Source: Natrinema versiforme JCM 10478
GTDB taxonomy: Archaea > Halobacteriota > Halobacteria > Halobacteriales > Natrialbaceae
Direction of reading: 5' to 3'
Assembly (NCBI RefSeq): GCF_000337195.1
Contig: NZ_AOID01000014.1
Location: 28,522 to 90,206, forward strand
DNA: 61,685 nucleotides
Part shown: positions 49,647 through 58,051 of the stretch, piece by piece
Position numbering within the stretch: the stretch's first letter is position 1
How the letters are laid out: each line of letters starts with the position of its first letter
The notes under the pieces: generated by a model
Seen by the model: only the letters and a program-made list of their open reading frames with translations
Databases searched by the model: none
Told to the model about the DNA's origin: nothing
Position numbers and translations under genes: made by a program

Positions 49647-50003
49647 CTACTCGTCGTCTTCTTCGGTCTCGACCATGTCGACGACCGACAGCGGCACGTC
49701 GCGCAGTGCCCCGCCGACCTCGCTCTTTGCGATTCGCGAGGCGTGTTCCTCGCTGTCGGCGTTGAAGACCTCCATCTCGAGCGCGAGTCCGACGAGCGCG
49801 GTATCGGCCGCGATAAACGCGGAGTCGAAGGGTTCGCCGCAGGCGGGACAGCCCGTCGCACCGACCTCGACTTCGACGTAGTCCATGTCTTCGCTGTTGA
49901 GTCGCTTTCCGGCTTCGCTGACGGCGACGCCGATCGCGTCGTCGATCGCGTCGACGTCACGAACGAGCCATGCCGCTTCCATCGCGACGAGATAGTTTCC
50001 CAT
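49647..50003 (-). CDS. UPF0212 (DUF555) family protein
   Basis: 118 residues from the ATG at 50003 (MGNYLVAMEAAWLVRDVDAIDDAIG), the start typical of UPF0212 proteins, so the longer frame to 50054 is rejected. The family's CPxCG motif is present as GCPACGEPFDSAFIAADTALVGL, a possible half zinc site. The C-terminus is acidic. UPF0212 is an archaeal family of unknown function. Upstream lies a 302-bp gap. Confidence 0.85.
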   Translation of the reverse strand: MGNYLVAMEAAWLVRDVDAIDDAIGVAVSEAGKRLNSEDMDYVEVEVGATGCPACGEPFDSAFIAADTALVGLALEMEVFNADSEEHASRIAKSEVGGALRDVPLSVVDMVETEEDDE

Positions 50004-50305
50004 ATGGGGTGGTTGGGCCGAGGGGTTTCCTGCTTTGCGGTTCGGCCGCGCCATTGCTCCCAGCGGAGGCTGCGGCTCAGGGTGCGCACGTGAACCGGAT
50101 AATTCTCATACGTTACGAGAAACACCCCCATCGATTGCCACCGACATACCCGTACATCGACTCGAGTACGCCTCCAGTTGTTCCCGTGGCAACCAGAGTT
50201 TAATCGCAAGCGGGCGGCGACCCGATAGCGGCGTGACGATCATTACATATTCAATCTTTCAAGAAGGCTTATATATACCCTCCGTCTGGGCATCGATGAA
50301 CGCTG
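50004..50305. other. Intergenic region between UPF0212 and a microprotein gene
   Basis: 302 bp between divergent genes. It contains TATA-like elements for the minus-strand gene (about 50096-50107) and for the plus-strand microprotein (50268-50278). I see no gene in the rest; the frame extending through it is not protein-like. Confidence 0.5.
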
Positions 50306-50476
50306 ATGATATCCCGCGCGTACCACGCGACCCTGTTCGCACTGTACCAACTCTGTATCGTGGTCGGCATCGTCGCGATGCCGGTCGCGATGGCCGCCCG
50401 TCAGGCCGGTCTCAACTTCCCGGTCCACCGCGTCCTCGCAAACATCGAAACGGCCTACGAATCCACACAGCAGTAA
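50306..50476 (+). CDS. Small membrane protein, 56 residues
   Basis: ATG at 50306, stop TAA at 50474-50476. One hydrophobic segment: YHATLFALYQLCIVVGIVAMPVAMAA, followed by a polar tail ending in ESTQQ. A CTTATATATAC box (50268-50278) about 30 nt upstream puts the transcript start close to the ATG. Third codon positions are G/C-rich. Similar short membrane proteins occur in other haloarchaea, from memory. Function unknown. It reads toward the proteasome gene. Confidence 0.65.
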   Translation: MISRAYHATLFALYQLCIVVGIVAMPVAMAARQAGLNFPVHRVLANIETAYESTQQ

Positions 50477-50627
50477 CACGGCACTGACCGACGGCGACTG
50501 ATCGCTAACTGGTTTTCCCGTCCGCTGATCGACGACCTGCAGGACCGGGAACCGCGGCCGACTCGGCGCTCGAGCCGAGACCGATCTCGACCGAGGGAAG
50601 CGGAAACCGCAGTGGTGACCGCCGGTG

Positions 50628-50635
50628 TTTTATAC
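50628..50635 (+). promoter_or_regulatory. TATA box of the proteasome beta subunit gene
   Basis: TTTTATAC, with its centre about 28 nt before the ATG at 50660, consistent with a leaderless transcript. Confidence 0.55.
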
Positions 50636-50659
50636 CGTCCCGGTCGTACGGTACGATCA

Positions 50660-51391
50660 ATGCGTACGCCCACACACGACTCCGATTTCTCTCGGACGGT
50701 CGACCAGTTGGCCGACGATCCGAACCCCTACGAGCCGGAGGTCGGATCGATGCCCCAGAACGACCTCACACAGGCCGATCTGGACAACGTCAACAAGACC
50801 GGGACGACGACGATCGGCATTTCCACTGCCGACGGCGTCATCATCGCGACGGACATGCGCGCCAGCCTCGGCGGCCGCTTCGTCTCGAACAAGAACGTCC
50901 AGAAGGTCGAGCAGATCCACCCGACGGCCGCGCTGACCCTCGTCGGCTCGGTCGGCGGTGCCCAGTCGTTCATCTCCACGCTCCGCGCCGAGGTCAACCT
51001 CTACGAGGCTCGACGCGGCGAAGGAATGAGCATCGACGCACTGGCGACGCTGGCCGGTAACTTCGCCCGCGGCGGCCCGTTCTTCGCCATCCACCCGATT
51101 CTGGGCGGCGTCGACGAGGAAGGGAGCCACGTCTACAGCATCGACCCCGCTGGCGGCGTCATGGAAGACGACTACACCGTCACCGGGAGCGGGATGCAAC
51201 TCGCCTACGGGCACTTAGAGCAGGCCTACGAACCGGACATGTCCAACGAGGAAGCGAAGACGGTCGCCGCCCGCGGCATCAAGTCCGCCGTCGAGCGCGA
51301 CACCGGCTCGGGCAACGGCGTCTTCCTCGCGGAGATCACCGACGAGGGCGTCGACATCCACGGCCACCACGACTTCGACGAAGTCCTTTAA
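50660..51391 (+). CDS. psmB: 20S proteasome beta subunit
   Basis: 243 residues from the ATG at 50660. A 48-residue propeptide is followed by the cleavage site KTG|TTTIGIS, so Thr49 becomes the N-terminal nucleophile. The active-site Asp is in ATDMRASLGG (Asp65, mature Asp17) and Lys is Lys82, close to mature Lys33/34. GSVGGAQSFISTLRAEVNLYEARRG is a typical beta-subunit helix. The subunit assembles with alpha subunits and ATPases (PAN) to degrade unfolded proteins. The length is normal. The alpha subunit gene is not in the window. Confidence 0.95.
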   Translation: MRTPTHDSDFSRTVDQLADDPNPYEPEVGSMPQNDLTQADLDNVNKTGTTTIGISTADGVIIATDMRASLGGRFVSNKNVQKVEQIHPTAALTLVGSVGGAQSFISTLRAEVNLYEARRGEGMSIDALATLAGNFARGGPFFAIHPILGGVDEEGSHVYSIDPAGGVMEDDYTVTGSGMQLAYGHLEQAYEPDMSNEEAKTVAARGIKSAVERDTGSGNGVFLAEITDEGVDIHGHHDFDEVL

Positions 51392-51570
51392 ATCGGCCGA
51401 AACGGGGCAGTTTTCTGCGTTCTCAGCCGACCAGCCGCCGGGCCGATCGGACCGCTCTCTGTCCACTGCTGAGTCGATAGCGTTCCGACTCCGATTTGCG
51501 GCGTGCTATCGGACGAGAAACCAGCGCATGTCGTGTGTCGTGAGAAGCGCAGAAACGCAAACCTCGCCGG

Positions 51571-52695
51571 CTAGTCCAGTCGCGTCGCCTGCTCGAGTTG
51601 TGCCTCCGAGATCGGGGACTCCTTGGGTTGGGTCGCCCGCCCGGACTCGCTCGAGCGGTAGATCGCGTCGATGACCCGTTGGACGGTTAGGGCCTCTTCG
51701 ACGGTGTTCGATTCCGGCGTCGCGCCCACGGCGATCGCCTCGAGGAACTGCTCGTCTTGCTTTCCGTAGCCGGTCAGGGTCTCGTCGCCGGTCATGTTGA
51801 CATCGGCGAAGTGGTCGCACCCGGCCGTGCCGGCCTCGAGAATCCGTAGATTCGTGTCGCCGATATCGAACTGGGCACCCGCCTGCGTGCCGCGGACTTT
51901 GAAGTCCATGCTCTCCTCGCGGTTGGTCGCCCACGCGGCCTCGAGCGAGATGGTCTGGCCCTCCGCCGTGCGGATGAAGGCGCTGACGGAGTCGTCGACC
52001 TCGTAGGTCTCCGCTTCCGCGTCCCAGTTGTCGCCGAAGCCGTCGGGATCGGCGTACTCCTCGTCGGTGCCGAACGTTGTCCGGGCGACGCCGCTCACTT
52101 CCGTGATCTCGGGGAAATCGAGCGCGTAGAGCGCGAGGTCGAGCGCGTGGACGCCGATGTCGAGCAAGGCACCGCCGCCGGCGAGTTCGGGGTCGGTGAA
52201 CCACGAGCCGGGACCGGGGACGCCGCGCCGGCGGACGTAGTCGGCCTCGACGTGGGTCAGGTCGCCGAAGCGGCCGCGGGCGTGTTGTTCGTCGAACATG
52301 GCCATCGACGCGGCGTGGCGGTTGTGAAAGCCGACCATACAGATGCCGTCCGATCGGGCCGCCGCCTCGGCGATCCGTTCCGCGCTCTCTAAGGTGTGGG
52401 CCAGCGGTTTCTCGACGAGCACGTCGAGTCCTTGCTCGAGGGCGGCGACGGCGATCGGTTCGTGGAACCGGTTGGGCGTGGTAACGATGACGGCGTCGAC
52501 GGCGTCGTCGACGACGAGTTCGTCGTGAGTCTCGTAGGTGCGCGCGCCGAACTCCTCGGCGAAGCGGTCGCGTTGCTCCGGGACGAGGTCAACGCCCGCG
52601 ACGACGTCTGCGCCGAGGTCCCGAATGCTTCGCGCATGGAGGTTCCCCATGCCGCCGAGGCCGACGATACCGACCCCGATCCCGTCGCCGATCAT
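51571..52695 (-). CDS. Gfo/Idh/MocA family oxidoreductase
   Basis: 374 residues from the ATG at 52695 (MIGDGIGVGIVGLGGMGN). The NAD(P)-binding site is GIVGLGGMGNLHARSI. The family motif EKPLAHT (with the catalytic Lys) is seen in LVEKPLAHTLESAERI, and GGALLDIGVHALDLALYALDF carries the His typical of inositol dehydrogenase-like enzymes. It is 1,5-anhydro-sugar- or inositol-dehydrogenase-like; the substrate is unknown. It is divergent from a ThuA-domain gene, an arrangement seen in sugar degradation loci. Confidence 0.9.
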   Translation of the reverse strand: MIGDGIGVGIVGLGGMGNLHARSIRDLGADVVAGVDLVPEQRDRFAEEFGARTYETHDELVVDDAVDAVIVTTPNRFHEPIAVAALEQGLDVLVEKPLAHTLESAERIAEAAARSDGICMVGFHNRHAASMAMFDEQHARGRFGDLTHVEADYVRRRGVPGPGSWFTDPELAGGGALLDIGVHALDLALYALDFPEITEVSGVARTTFGTDEEYADPDGFGDNWDAEAETYEVDDSVSAFIRTAEGQTISLEAAWATNREESMDFKVRGTQAGAQFDIGDTNLRILEAGTAGCDHFADVNMTGDETLTGYGKQDEQFLEAIAVGATPESNTVEEALTVQRVIDAIYRSSESGRATQPKESPISEAQLEQATRLD

Positions 52696-53045
52696 GTGTC
52701 TGCCCCCGATTTCGGTCCAGCAGAGAGAGAGGTGCGCTGAGAAACCGTTCGTTTCGATGGCAGTTGTATCCGGTTCCGTTCCATAGAGTGAGGCAGTCGG
52801 CGATCGAAATAAGGGTTGTGACCGATTAATCTGTACAGCCATTTCGTATTTCACGTATTACGATACTATTACGCCAACACTCTTCAGATGTATTGACTGA
52901 ATCTAGTATTTCAATTCGATATTTCTGCCGCGGATCGGGCGGATGAGACCGCCGGTGCGGCGGCGGAGAGCCGCCGCGACCGGTCGGCGGACTCGAGCGG
53001 GTAACGGCCGACAGTATAAGCATCCGGCGCGCCGACCGGGCGGCC
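52696..53045. other. Divergent intergenic region with AT-rich core
   Basis: 350 bp between the oxidoreductase and ThuA genes. 52800-52930 is distinctly AT-rich with several repeated CGTATT words (about 52846-52860), probably the promoter area for the oxidoreductase, which would then have a leader of about 100 nt. A TATA-like CAGTATAAGC (about 53011-53020) serves the ThuA gene. No gene is recognised. Confidence 0.45.
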
Positions 53046-53741
53046 ATGGTCGCAGTCACGATCTGGAACGAGTTCCGCCACGAACGCGAGGACGACGCCG
53101 TCGCGGCCGTCTACCCCGACGGCATCCACGAGGCGCTCGCCGACGTCCTCGCGACCGACCACGAGGTTCGGACCGCGACGCTCGACGAGCCCGACCACGG
53201 GCTCACCGACGACGTCCTCGAGTCGACGGACGTCCTGCTGTGGTGGGGCCACGAGGCCCACGACGAGGTCGCAGACGACGTCGCCGGCCGGGTACAGGAA
53301 CGCGTCCTCGAGGGGATGGGCTTTCTCCCCCTGCACTCGAGTCACTACGCGAAGCCGTTCAAGCGGCTCATGGGGACGACCTGTAGCCTGCAGTACCGCG
53401 AGGACGGCGGGACCGAGCGGCTCTGGGTCGTCGATCCGGGGCATCCGATCGCCGACGGGCTCGGGGAATCGATCGAACTCCGGAAAACGGAGATGTACGG
53501 CGAGCCGTTCGACGTGCCGGAACCCGACCGACAGGTGTTCATAAGCTGGTTCGAGGGCGGCGAGGTGTTCCGCAGCGGCTGTTGCTACCGGCGCGGAAAG
53601 GGCCGGATCTTCTACTTCCGACCGGGCCACGAGACGTATCCGATCTACGAGAACGAGGCCGTTCGGCGGGTGCTGCACAACGCCGTCGACTGGGCCGCTC
53701 CGACCGAGGGCTCGCCGCGGACGTTCGGCGAGCGCGCGTAA
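53046..53741 (+). CDS. ThuA-domain (trehalose utilisation-like) protein
   Basis: 231 residues in the class I glutamine-amidotransferase-like fold of Thu[33 protein letters not shown] at the start, [21 protein letters not shown] with the conserved Trp-Gly-His, [28 protein letters not shown] and [19 protein letters not shown]. ThuA proteins convert or transport 3-keto-sugar intermediates in the ThuAB pathway of rhizobia; the halophile homologues are uncharacterised. The divergent Gfo/Idh oxidoreductase is the natural partner (a ThuB-like enzyme). Confidence 0.88.
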   Translation: MVAVTIWNEFRHEREDDAVAAVYPDGIHEALADVLATDHEVRTATLDEPDHGLTDDVLESTDVLLWWGHEAHDEVADDVAGRVQERVLEGMGFLPLHSSHYAKPFKRLMGTTCSLQYREDGGTERLWVVDPGHPIADGLGESIELRKTEMYGEPFDVPEPDRQVFISWFEGGEVFRSGCCYRRGKGRIFYFRPGHETYPIYENEAVRRVLHNAVDWAAPTEGSPRTFGERA

Positions 53742-53765
53742 CGGGCGTTACAACTCTTCTCGACC

Positions 53766-54617
53766 TTACAACTCCTGGCGGCCCTCGTCGGTGATCACGC
53801 TCTCGAGCAGTTCAACCGGCGTCGCGTCGTAGGCGGGATTCTCGACGGCGAACCCGTCGGCGGGCTCGGGCATGACCTCGCTGCCCGGCCGGTGCTCGTT
53901 TTCGAAGACGAACCCCTCGCCGACGATCTTCGAGGCGGAACCGAGGACGGTGACCGGCACGTCGAGTCGGGCGGCCGTCGACGCGATCGGGAACGTCCCG
54001 ACGCGGTTGTACAGCGTGTCGTCGACGATGCAGTCCATGCCGACGACGACCCGATCGCACTCCTCGAGGTAGATGCCGTGGGCGCTGTCGGTGAGCAGCG
54101 TCGTCTCGACCCCTTCGAGGTCGGCCAGCGTGCGGGCGGTCTTGCGTCCGATGTACCGCGGCCGAGCCTCGGTGACGTAGACCTCGAACGTCTTGCCGGC
54201 CGCGGTCGCCTGCTCGAGGGTCTCGATCACCGTCGAGGAGTAGTCGTGGGTCAGAATCGTCGCGCCGTCCGCGAGGGCCTCGGCGGCGTTTTCGGCCGCC
54301 AGCCGCTTGCCGGACTCGATCCGCGAGACGACCTCGTCGATCTTCTCGCCGGTGAGCCGCTGGGCCGCCTCGACAGTGTCGGGATCGGCGTCGCTCACGT
54401 CGCCGACGACCTCCCGCACGGCGTTTTGCAGCGAGGCGTGGGAGGGGTTCGCCCGCCGGAGCACGGAGCCGTTCCGCTCGAGCGCGCGAGTGAACTCCTC
54501 GACGGTCGCGAACTCGCGCTCGAGTAACTCCTCTAAGGCCTGCGCTGCGCGGACCGCAACCACCGAGGAGCTGTGTGTCTGCATCTCTCGAATTTCCTCG
54601 GCCGTCTCGTCGATCAT
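53766..54617 (-). CDS. eIF-2B alpha-like / ribose-1,5-bisphosphate isomerase-like protein
   Basis: 283 residues. Family motifs are HSSSVVAVRAAQALEELL (N-terminal helical domain), GATILTHDYSSTVIETLEQA, VYVTEARPRYIGRKTARTLADL (where E-A-R-P is the substrate loop) and VVVGMDCIVDDTLYNRVGTFPIASTA, with the Asp typical of the isomerases. The archaeal relatives include ribose-1,5-bisphosphate isomerase of the AMP pathway (about 320 residues) and eIF-2B-like proteins of about 280-300. Because it is on the short side, the enzyme assignment stays open. It is convergent with the ThuA gene. Confidence 0.8.
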   Translation of the reverse strand: MIDETAEEIREMQTHSSSVVAVRAAQALEELLEREFATVEEFTRALERNGSVLRRANPSHASLQNAVREVVGDVSDADPDTVEAAQRLTGEKIDEVVSRIESGKRLAAENAAEALADGATILTHDYSSTVIETLEQATAAGKTFEVYVTEARPRYIGRKTARTLADLEGVETTLLTDSAHGIYLEECDRVVVGMDCIVDDTLYNRVGTFPIASTAARLDVPVTVLGSASKIVGEGFVFENEHRPGSEVMPEPADGFAVENPAYDATPVELLESVITDEGRQEL

Positions 54618-54701
54618 ACGCAGATGTTTCCCGTCAGCGCAAAAGGTGTTCCGGGTGACCTCACCGGTTCTGTCACGCGGCTTGCCGTATCCGCGGCGTC
54701 C

Positions 54702-55025
54702 TCATGCGTCGCCGTCGAACTCAAATATCCGCTGTAACTCGGCCTCGATTCGGTCGACGAGTTCCTCGAGGACCGTCTCGAACTGGTCGTGGTCGGCCAC
54801 CGCGCCGGCTCGCTCCCGCGGGTTCTCGGGGAGTTCGACGCGGAACTCGCCGTTCCCCGCATAAAACGGCTCGCTCTCGCTCAGTACCTGCCGGTCGATC
54901 GCTTTGAGAACCGTCGAGTCGTATTGGCCGTGGAGCTGCTGGTAGGCCGCCGAATAGGCCTCCTCGAGTTCCTCGAAGTAGTAGACGTACTTTTCCTCGA
55001 ATTTTGCCGGGTCGAACTCGGTCAC
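54702..55025 (-). CDS. DUF5783-like haloarchaeal protein
   Basis: 107 residues, entirely helical-looking and acidic: MTEFDPAKFEEKYVYYFEELEEAYSAAYQQLHGQYDSTVLKAIDRQVLSESEPFY. The pattern FDPxKFEEKYVxYFxEL matches, from memory, the DUF5783 family of halophilic archaea. No motif suggests a reaction. It is divergent from the zinc-ribbon protein gene at 55118 and 84 bp upstream of the eIF-2B-like gene. Confidence 0.7.
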   Translation of the reverse strand: MTEFDPAKFEEKYVYYFEELEEAYSAAYQQLHGQYDSTVLKAIDRQVLSESEPFYAGNGEFRVELPENPRERAGAVADHDQFETVLEELVDRIEAELQRIFEFDGDA

Positions 55026-55117
55026 AGACGTCCGTCAGCGCGCGGCCGGGTAAACGGTTCGGGACGCCGCCGACTCCCGCCCCCACGCTTACGTTCTCGA
55101 AACCCCTAGAACCGGCG

Positions 55118-55441
55118 ATGACAGTCACCGTCCGGTACACCTGTCCGCACTGCGGAGCCGTCGTGAGCCTCGAGCGCCCGCCGGATCTGGCGGATCGGTC
55201 GGTGACGAAGGTCCGCCAACCGGGCTGGGAGTACGCCGCCCCCGACGATCCGGACCGCGAGTCGGCCGACGGGATCGAGTTTCTCTGTGGCGAGGACGGC
55301 GATGTCACCGACCTCGAGGGCGACCCGCTCGAGGGCTGTGGCCGCCCCTTCTACCTCAATTTCGTGCGCTACGAGCAGGGTGTCGAACTCGACCCCGATC
55401 CGCCGACCTACGGCGGGCCGCGGTTCGATTTCAACGCGTAG
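55118..55441 (+). CDS. Zinc-ribbon domain protein
   Basis: 107 residues from the ATG at 55118. Four cysteines in pairs, RYTCPHCGAVV near the N-terminus and FLCGEDGDV / EGCGRPFYL later, could bind one zinc. The intervening PDLADRSVTKVRQPGWEYAAPDDPDRESADG is conserved-looking. An AT-rich CGCTTACGTTC lies about 28 nt upstream. A small cytoplasmic protein; function unknown. Confidence 0.75.
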   Translation: MTVTVRYTCPHCGAVVSLERPPDLADRSVTKVRQPGWEYAAPDDPDRESADGIEFLCGEDGDVTDLEGDPLEGCGRPFYLNFVRYEQGVELDPDPPTYGGPRFDFNA

Positions 55442-55528
55442 AACCGCTGATATCCGTGGCGGTTGGAGTGCAAGCGATGCACCCGCGAGGTCAGTGGGAC
55501 GTACGTCCCGCCAGACTTCACGAGGTCC

Positions 55529-55575
55529 GCGAAACCGAAGGTTTCGCTTGATAACGAGAGGCCTTCGGCCTCTCG
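55529..55575. repeat. Two tandem perfect hairpins between genes
   Basis: GCGAAACC-GAA-GGTTTCGC (55529-55547) and, 7 nt later, CGAGAGGCC-TTC-GGCCTCTCG (55555-55575). Stems are 8 and 9 bp with 3-nt loops. They lie 88 nt after the zinc-ribbon gene and 73 nt before the Mrp gene. They may act as a terminator or be a dispersed palindromic element; a similar 9-bp/3-nt hairpin occurs at 61034. Confidence 0.6.
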
Positions 55576-55647
55576 AACCACGAGGGAGGACCCGAAGAAA
55601 AAAGGTGGGAACACAACCCTTTTCGACGCTGGCAAGTAGCTAGTGAC

Positions 55648-56724
55648 ATGGACGAAGACGCCGTTCGCGACCATCTCCGTGCGGTCGAGGATCCGGAACT
55701 CGGCGACGATATCGTGTCGCTCGGGCTCGTCAACGACATCACCGTCGACGGCGACCAGGTCGACATCGACCTCGCGTTGGGTGCTCCCTACTCGCCGAGC
55801 GAGAGCGACATCGCCGCCGAGGTCCGCGAGGTGCTGACCGCCGAGGGCCTCGAGCCGGACCTGACCGCGAGCGTCCCCGACCGCGACGATCTCACCAGCG
55901 AGGAACAGGTGCTGCCGAACGTCAAGAACGTCATTGCCGTCGCCTCCGGAAAGGGTGGCGTCGGCAAGTCGACCGTCGCGGTCAACCTTGCCGCTGGCCT
56001 CTCGCAGTTGGGCGCGCGCGTCGGCCTCTTCGACGCCGACGTCTACGGGCCGAACGTCCCGCGGATGGTCGACGCCGACGAGCCGCCGATGGCGACCGAA
56101 GACGAGACGCTCGTGCCGCCGGAGAAATACGGCGTGAAGCTGATGAGCATGGCCTTCCTCACCGGCGAGGACGACCCCGTCATCTGGCGCGGTCCGATGG
56201 TCCACAAGGTCATCACCCAGCTCACTGAGGACGTCGAGTGGGGCCATCTGGACTACCTCGTCGTCGACCTCCCGCCGGGGACCGGCGACACCCAGCTGAC
56301 GATGCTCCAGACCATGCCCGTCACGGGTGCGGTCATCGTTACGACGCCCCAGGACGTTGCACTGGACGACGCCCGCAAGGGCCTCGAGATGTTCGCCAAA
56401 CACGACACCGTTGTACTCGGCATCGCCGAGAACATGTCGACCTTTGCCTGTCCCGACTGCGGCGGCGAACACGACATCTTCGGCTCCGGCGGCGGCGAGG
56501 CGTTCGCCGACGAACACGAACTTCCCTTCCTCGGCTCGATCCCGCTCGATCCGGCCGTCCGCGAGGGCGGCGACGGCGGCAAGCCGACGGTCCTCAAGGA
56601 TGCGGACGGGACCAGCGACTCCCTGCGGACGATCACCGAGAACGTCGCCAACAACACCGGAATCGTCCACCGACAGGGGATCTCCCAGACCCGGCGCAGC
56701 GAGGCCGCCTCGCCCGACCGATGA
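55648..56724 (+). CDS. Mrp/NBP35-type P-loop ATPase, iron-sulfur cluster carrier
   Basis: 358 residues. The N-terminal 90 residues are a DUF59/MIP18 domain (VRDHLRAVEDPELGDDIVSLGLVNDI). The ATPase domain has the deviant Walker A KGGVGKSTVAVNLA, FDADVYGPNVPRM, YLVVDLPPGTGD, and the Cys pair FACPDCGG that holds an iron-sulfur cluster between two subunits. It belongs to the ApbC/Mrp/Ind1 group that delivers [4Fe-4S] clusters to target proteins. The last ATGA overlaps the next gene, so both are made from one transcript. Confidence 0.93.
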   Translation: MDEDAVRDHLRAVEDPELGDDIVSLGLVNDITVDGDQVDIDLALGAPYSPSESDIAAEVREVLTAEGLEPDLTASVPDRDDLTSEEQVLPNVKNVIAVASGKGGVGKSTVAVNLAAGLSQLGARVGLFDADVYGPNVPRMVDADEPPMATEDETLVPPEKYGVKLMSMAFLTGEDDPVIWRGPMVHKVITQLTEDVEWGHLDYLVVDLPPGTGDTQLTMLQTMPVTGAVIVTTPQDVALDDARKGLEMFAKHDTVVLGIAENMSTFACPDCGGEHDIFGSGGGEAFADEHELPFLGSIPLDPAVREGGDGGKPTVLKDADGTSDSLRTITENVANNTGIVHRQGISQTRRSEAASPDR

Positions 56725-56984
56725 GTTCCGGTCGCGACGACGGCGGGGCGGAAACCGCCGGCAATGACGGCGACGGGTTCGATCCCGATCCCGAGCGCGT
56801 CGAGCGCCTCCGCGAGATCGCCGACGACGTTCGCGGCGAGACCAGCGAGAGCAAACAGCTCGCCAACATCCTGTACCGGACCAGCGACCTCTACGACGAA
56901 AGCGAGGAGACCTCGCCCGAAGAGATCGTCCGCAACGTCAAATTCATTCTCGAGGTCAACGAACGCGGCGGCCTCGGTCGCTGA
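56721..56984 (+). CDS. Small acidic helical protein coupled to the Mrp ATPase
   Basis: 87 residues, starting at 56721 within the Mrp stop codon (ATGA overlap). A disordered acidic N-terminus leads into helices: PDPERVERLREIADDVRGETSESKQLANILYRTSDLYDESEETSPEEIVRNVKFILEVNERGGLGR. No recognised domain. The translational coupling makes it a candidate partner or regulator of the iron-sulfur carrier. It resembles conserved short haloarchaeal proteins next to mrp. Confidence 0.7.
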   Translation: MSSGRDDGGAETAGNDGDGFDPDPERVERLREIADDVRGETSESKQLANILYRTSDLYDESEETSPEEIVRNVKFILEVNERGGLGR

Positions 56985-57064
56985 GTCCGCCGTCGATCCG
57001 CTTTGCCCTGTCCCCGCCCGCAACCGAGCGCGTCGCTTTTGGGGCTGCCACGCGAGAGACGAGT

Positions 57065-57706
57065 GTGGACGCGAATCAACGGTCTCGAGCGAACCCCTAC
57101 GGCATGGACGAGGAGTGTACGAACTGTCCGGCGCTCTGCGAGACGCGCACACAGGTCGTCCACGGCTACGGCGACGTCGGCGCGGACTTCCTGTTCGTCG
57201 GCGAGCGCCCGACCGCACGCGCGGACGAGACCGGCATCCCCTTCGCCGGGGAGGGCGGCAGCGACGGCGACGGCGGACTGCGACGGATGCTCGAGCGGCT
57301 GGGCCTCTGTGACGTGACCGCGCCGGCAGACGACCCCGAACTCGAGAACGTCTATCTGACGAACCTCATGCGCTGTCGCGATCCCGACCGGCGGCCGACC
57401 GACGAGGAGATCGGCAACTGCGACCCCTATCTCAACGCCGAGATCCGGATGATCAACCCCGAAATCCTCGTTCCCGTGGGCGAGCGCGCACTGGTGGAAC
57501 TCGGCACGGAGTACACGACGACGCCGGTCGAGGACCTCGCGCTGCCCGACGACCACGCCGAGCGGATCCGCGGCCGCGGGTTCGAACTCATCCCGATGAT
57601 CGACCCGCGCGAGCAGACCGACGCGCAGACCCAAGCGTGGCTCGAGGCCTTCGCGGAGCTGATGGCGACGGACTATCGGCAGACGAAGGGACGGCGAAAG
57701 CGGTGA
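57065..57706 (+). CDS. Uracil-DNA glycosylase-like protein with iron-sulfur cysteines
   Basis: 213 residues, GTG start at 57065. The family-4 UDG cysteines are visible as ECTNCPALC and, later, RCRDPDRRPTDEEIGNC. The glycosylase motif 1 is GERPTARADETGIPFAG and NVYLTNLMRCRDPDRRP is the strand leading to the cluster. The usual catalytic HPS/HPA motif near the C-terminus is not visible; the equivalent position reads IPMIDPREQTD. It may have altered activity or a different substrate. The expected role is excision of uracil from DNA. Confidence 0.75.
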   Translation: MDANQRSRANPYGMDEECTNCPALCETRTQVVHGYGDVGADFLFVGERPTARADETGIPFAGEGGSDGDGGLRRMLERLGLCDVTAPADDPELENVYLTNLMRCRDPDRRPTDEEIGNCDPYLNAEIRMINPEILVPVGERALVELGTEYTTTPVEDLALPDDHAERIRGRGFELIPMIDPREQTDAQTQAWLEAFAELMATDYRQTKGRRKR

Positions 57707-57722
57707 GAACAGCGGCGGTCCG

Positions 57723-57941
57723 TTACCAATACGGGTTCTCGCGCCAGCGCCTCGAGCCGACGCCCGAAGCGATCAGGCCGCCGACGGCGAGGGCCGCGAC
57801 GGCGAGGACGCCGATCGTCGGCGCGAGGAAGTCGCCGGGCGAATCGATCAGGTAGCCGGTACCGAATCCGTACGCGCCGAGGACCGCCAGCGCGGCGACC
57901 GCGAGCGTCGCGAGCAGGCCGGCAATCGAACGTTCGTCCAT
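57723..57941 (-). CDS. Small two-helix membrane protein
   Basis: 72 residues with two membrane helices: GLLATLAVAALAVLGAYGFGTGYLI and FLAPTIGVLAVAALAVGGLIAS, with a basic C-terminal end (SRRWRENPYW) that should stay in the cytoplasm. The type is common in haloarchaea. It is convergent with the glycosylase-like gene (16 bp gap). Confidence 0.65.
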   Translation of the reverse strand: MDERSIAGLLATLAVAALAVLGAYGFGTGYLIDSPGDFLAPTIGVLAVAALAVGGLIASGVGSRRWRENPYW

Positions 57942-58051
57942 ACCCGCTCGAAGGCGCTGCTCCGTTATAATTCATCTTCATTTCCGCGGGACTCCGTCTT
58001 TCGAGGCCGGGAAGCGCCGCGTTCAAGGACCGCGGCCGCGGAGTAGCTGTC

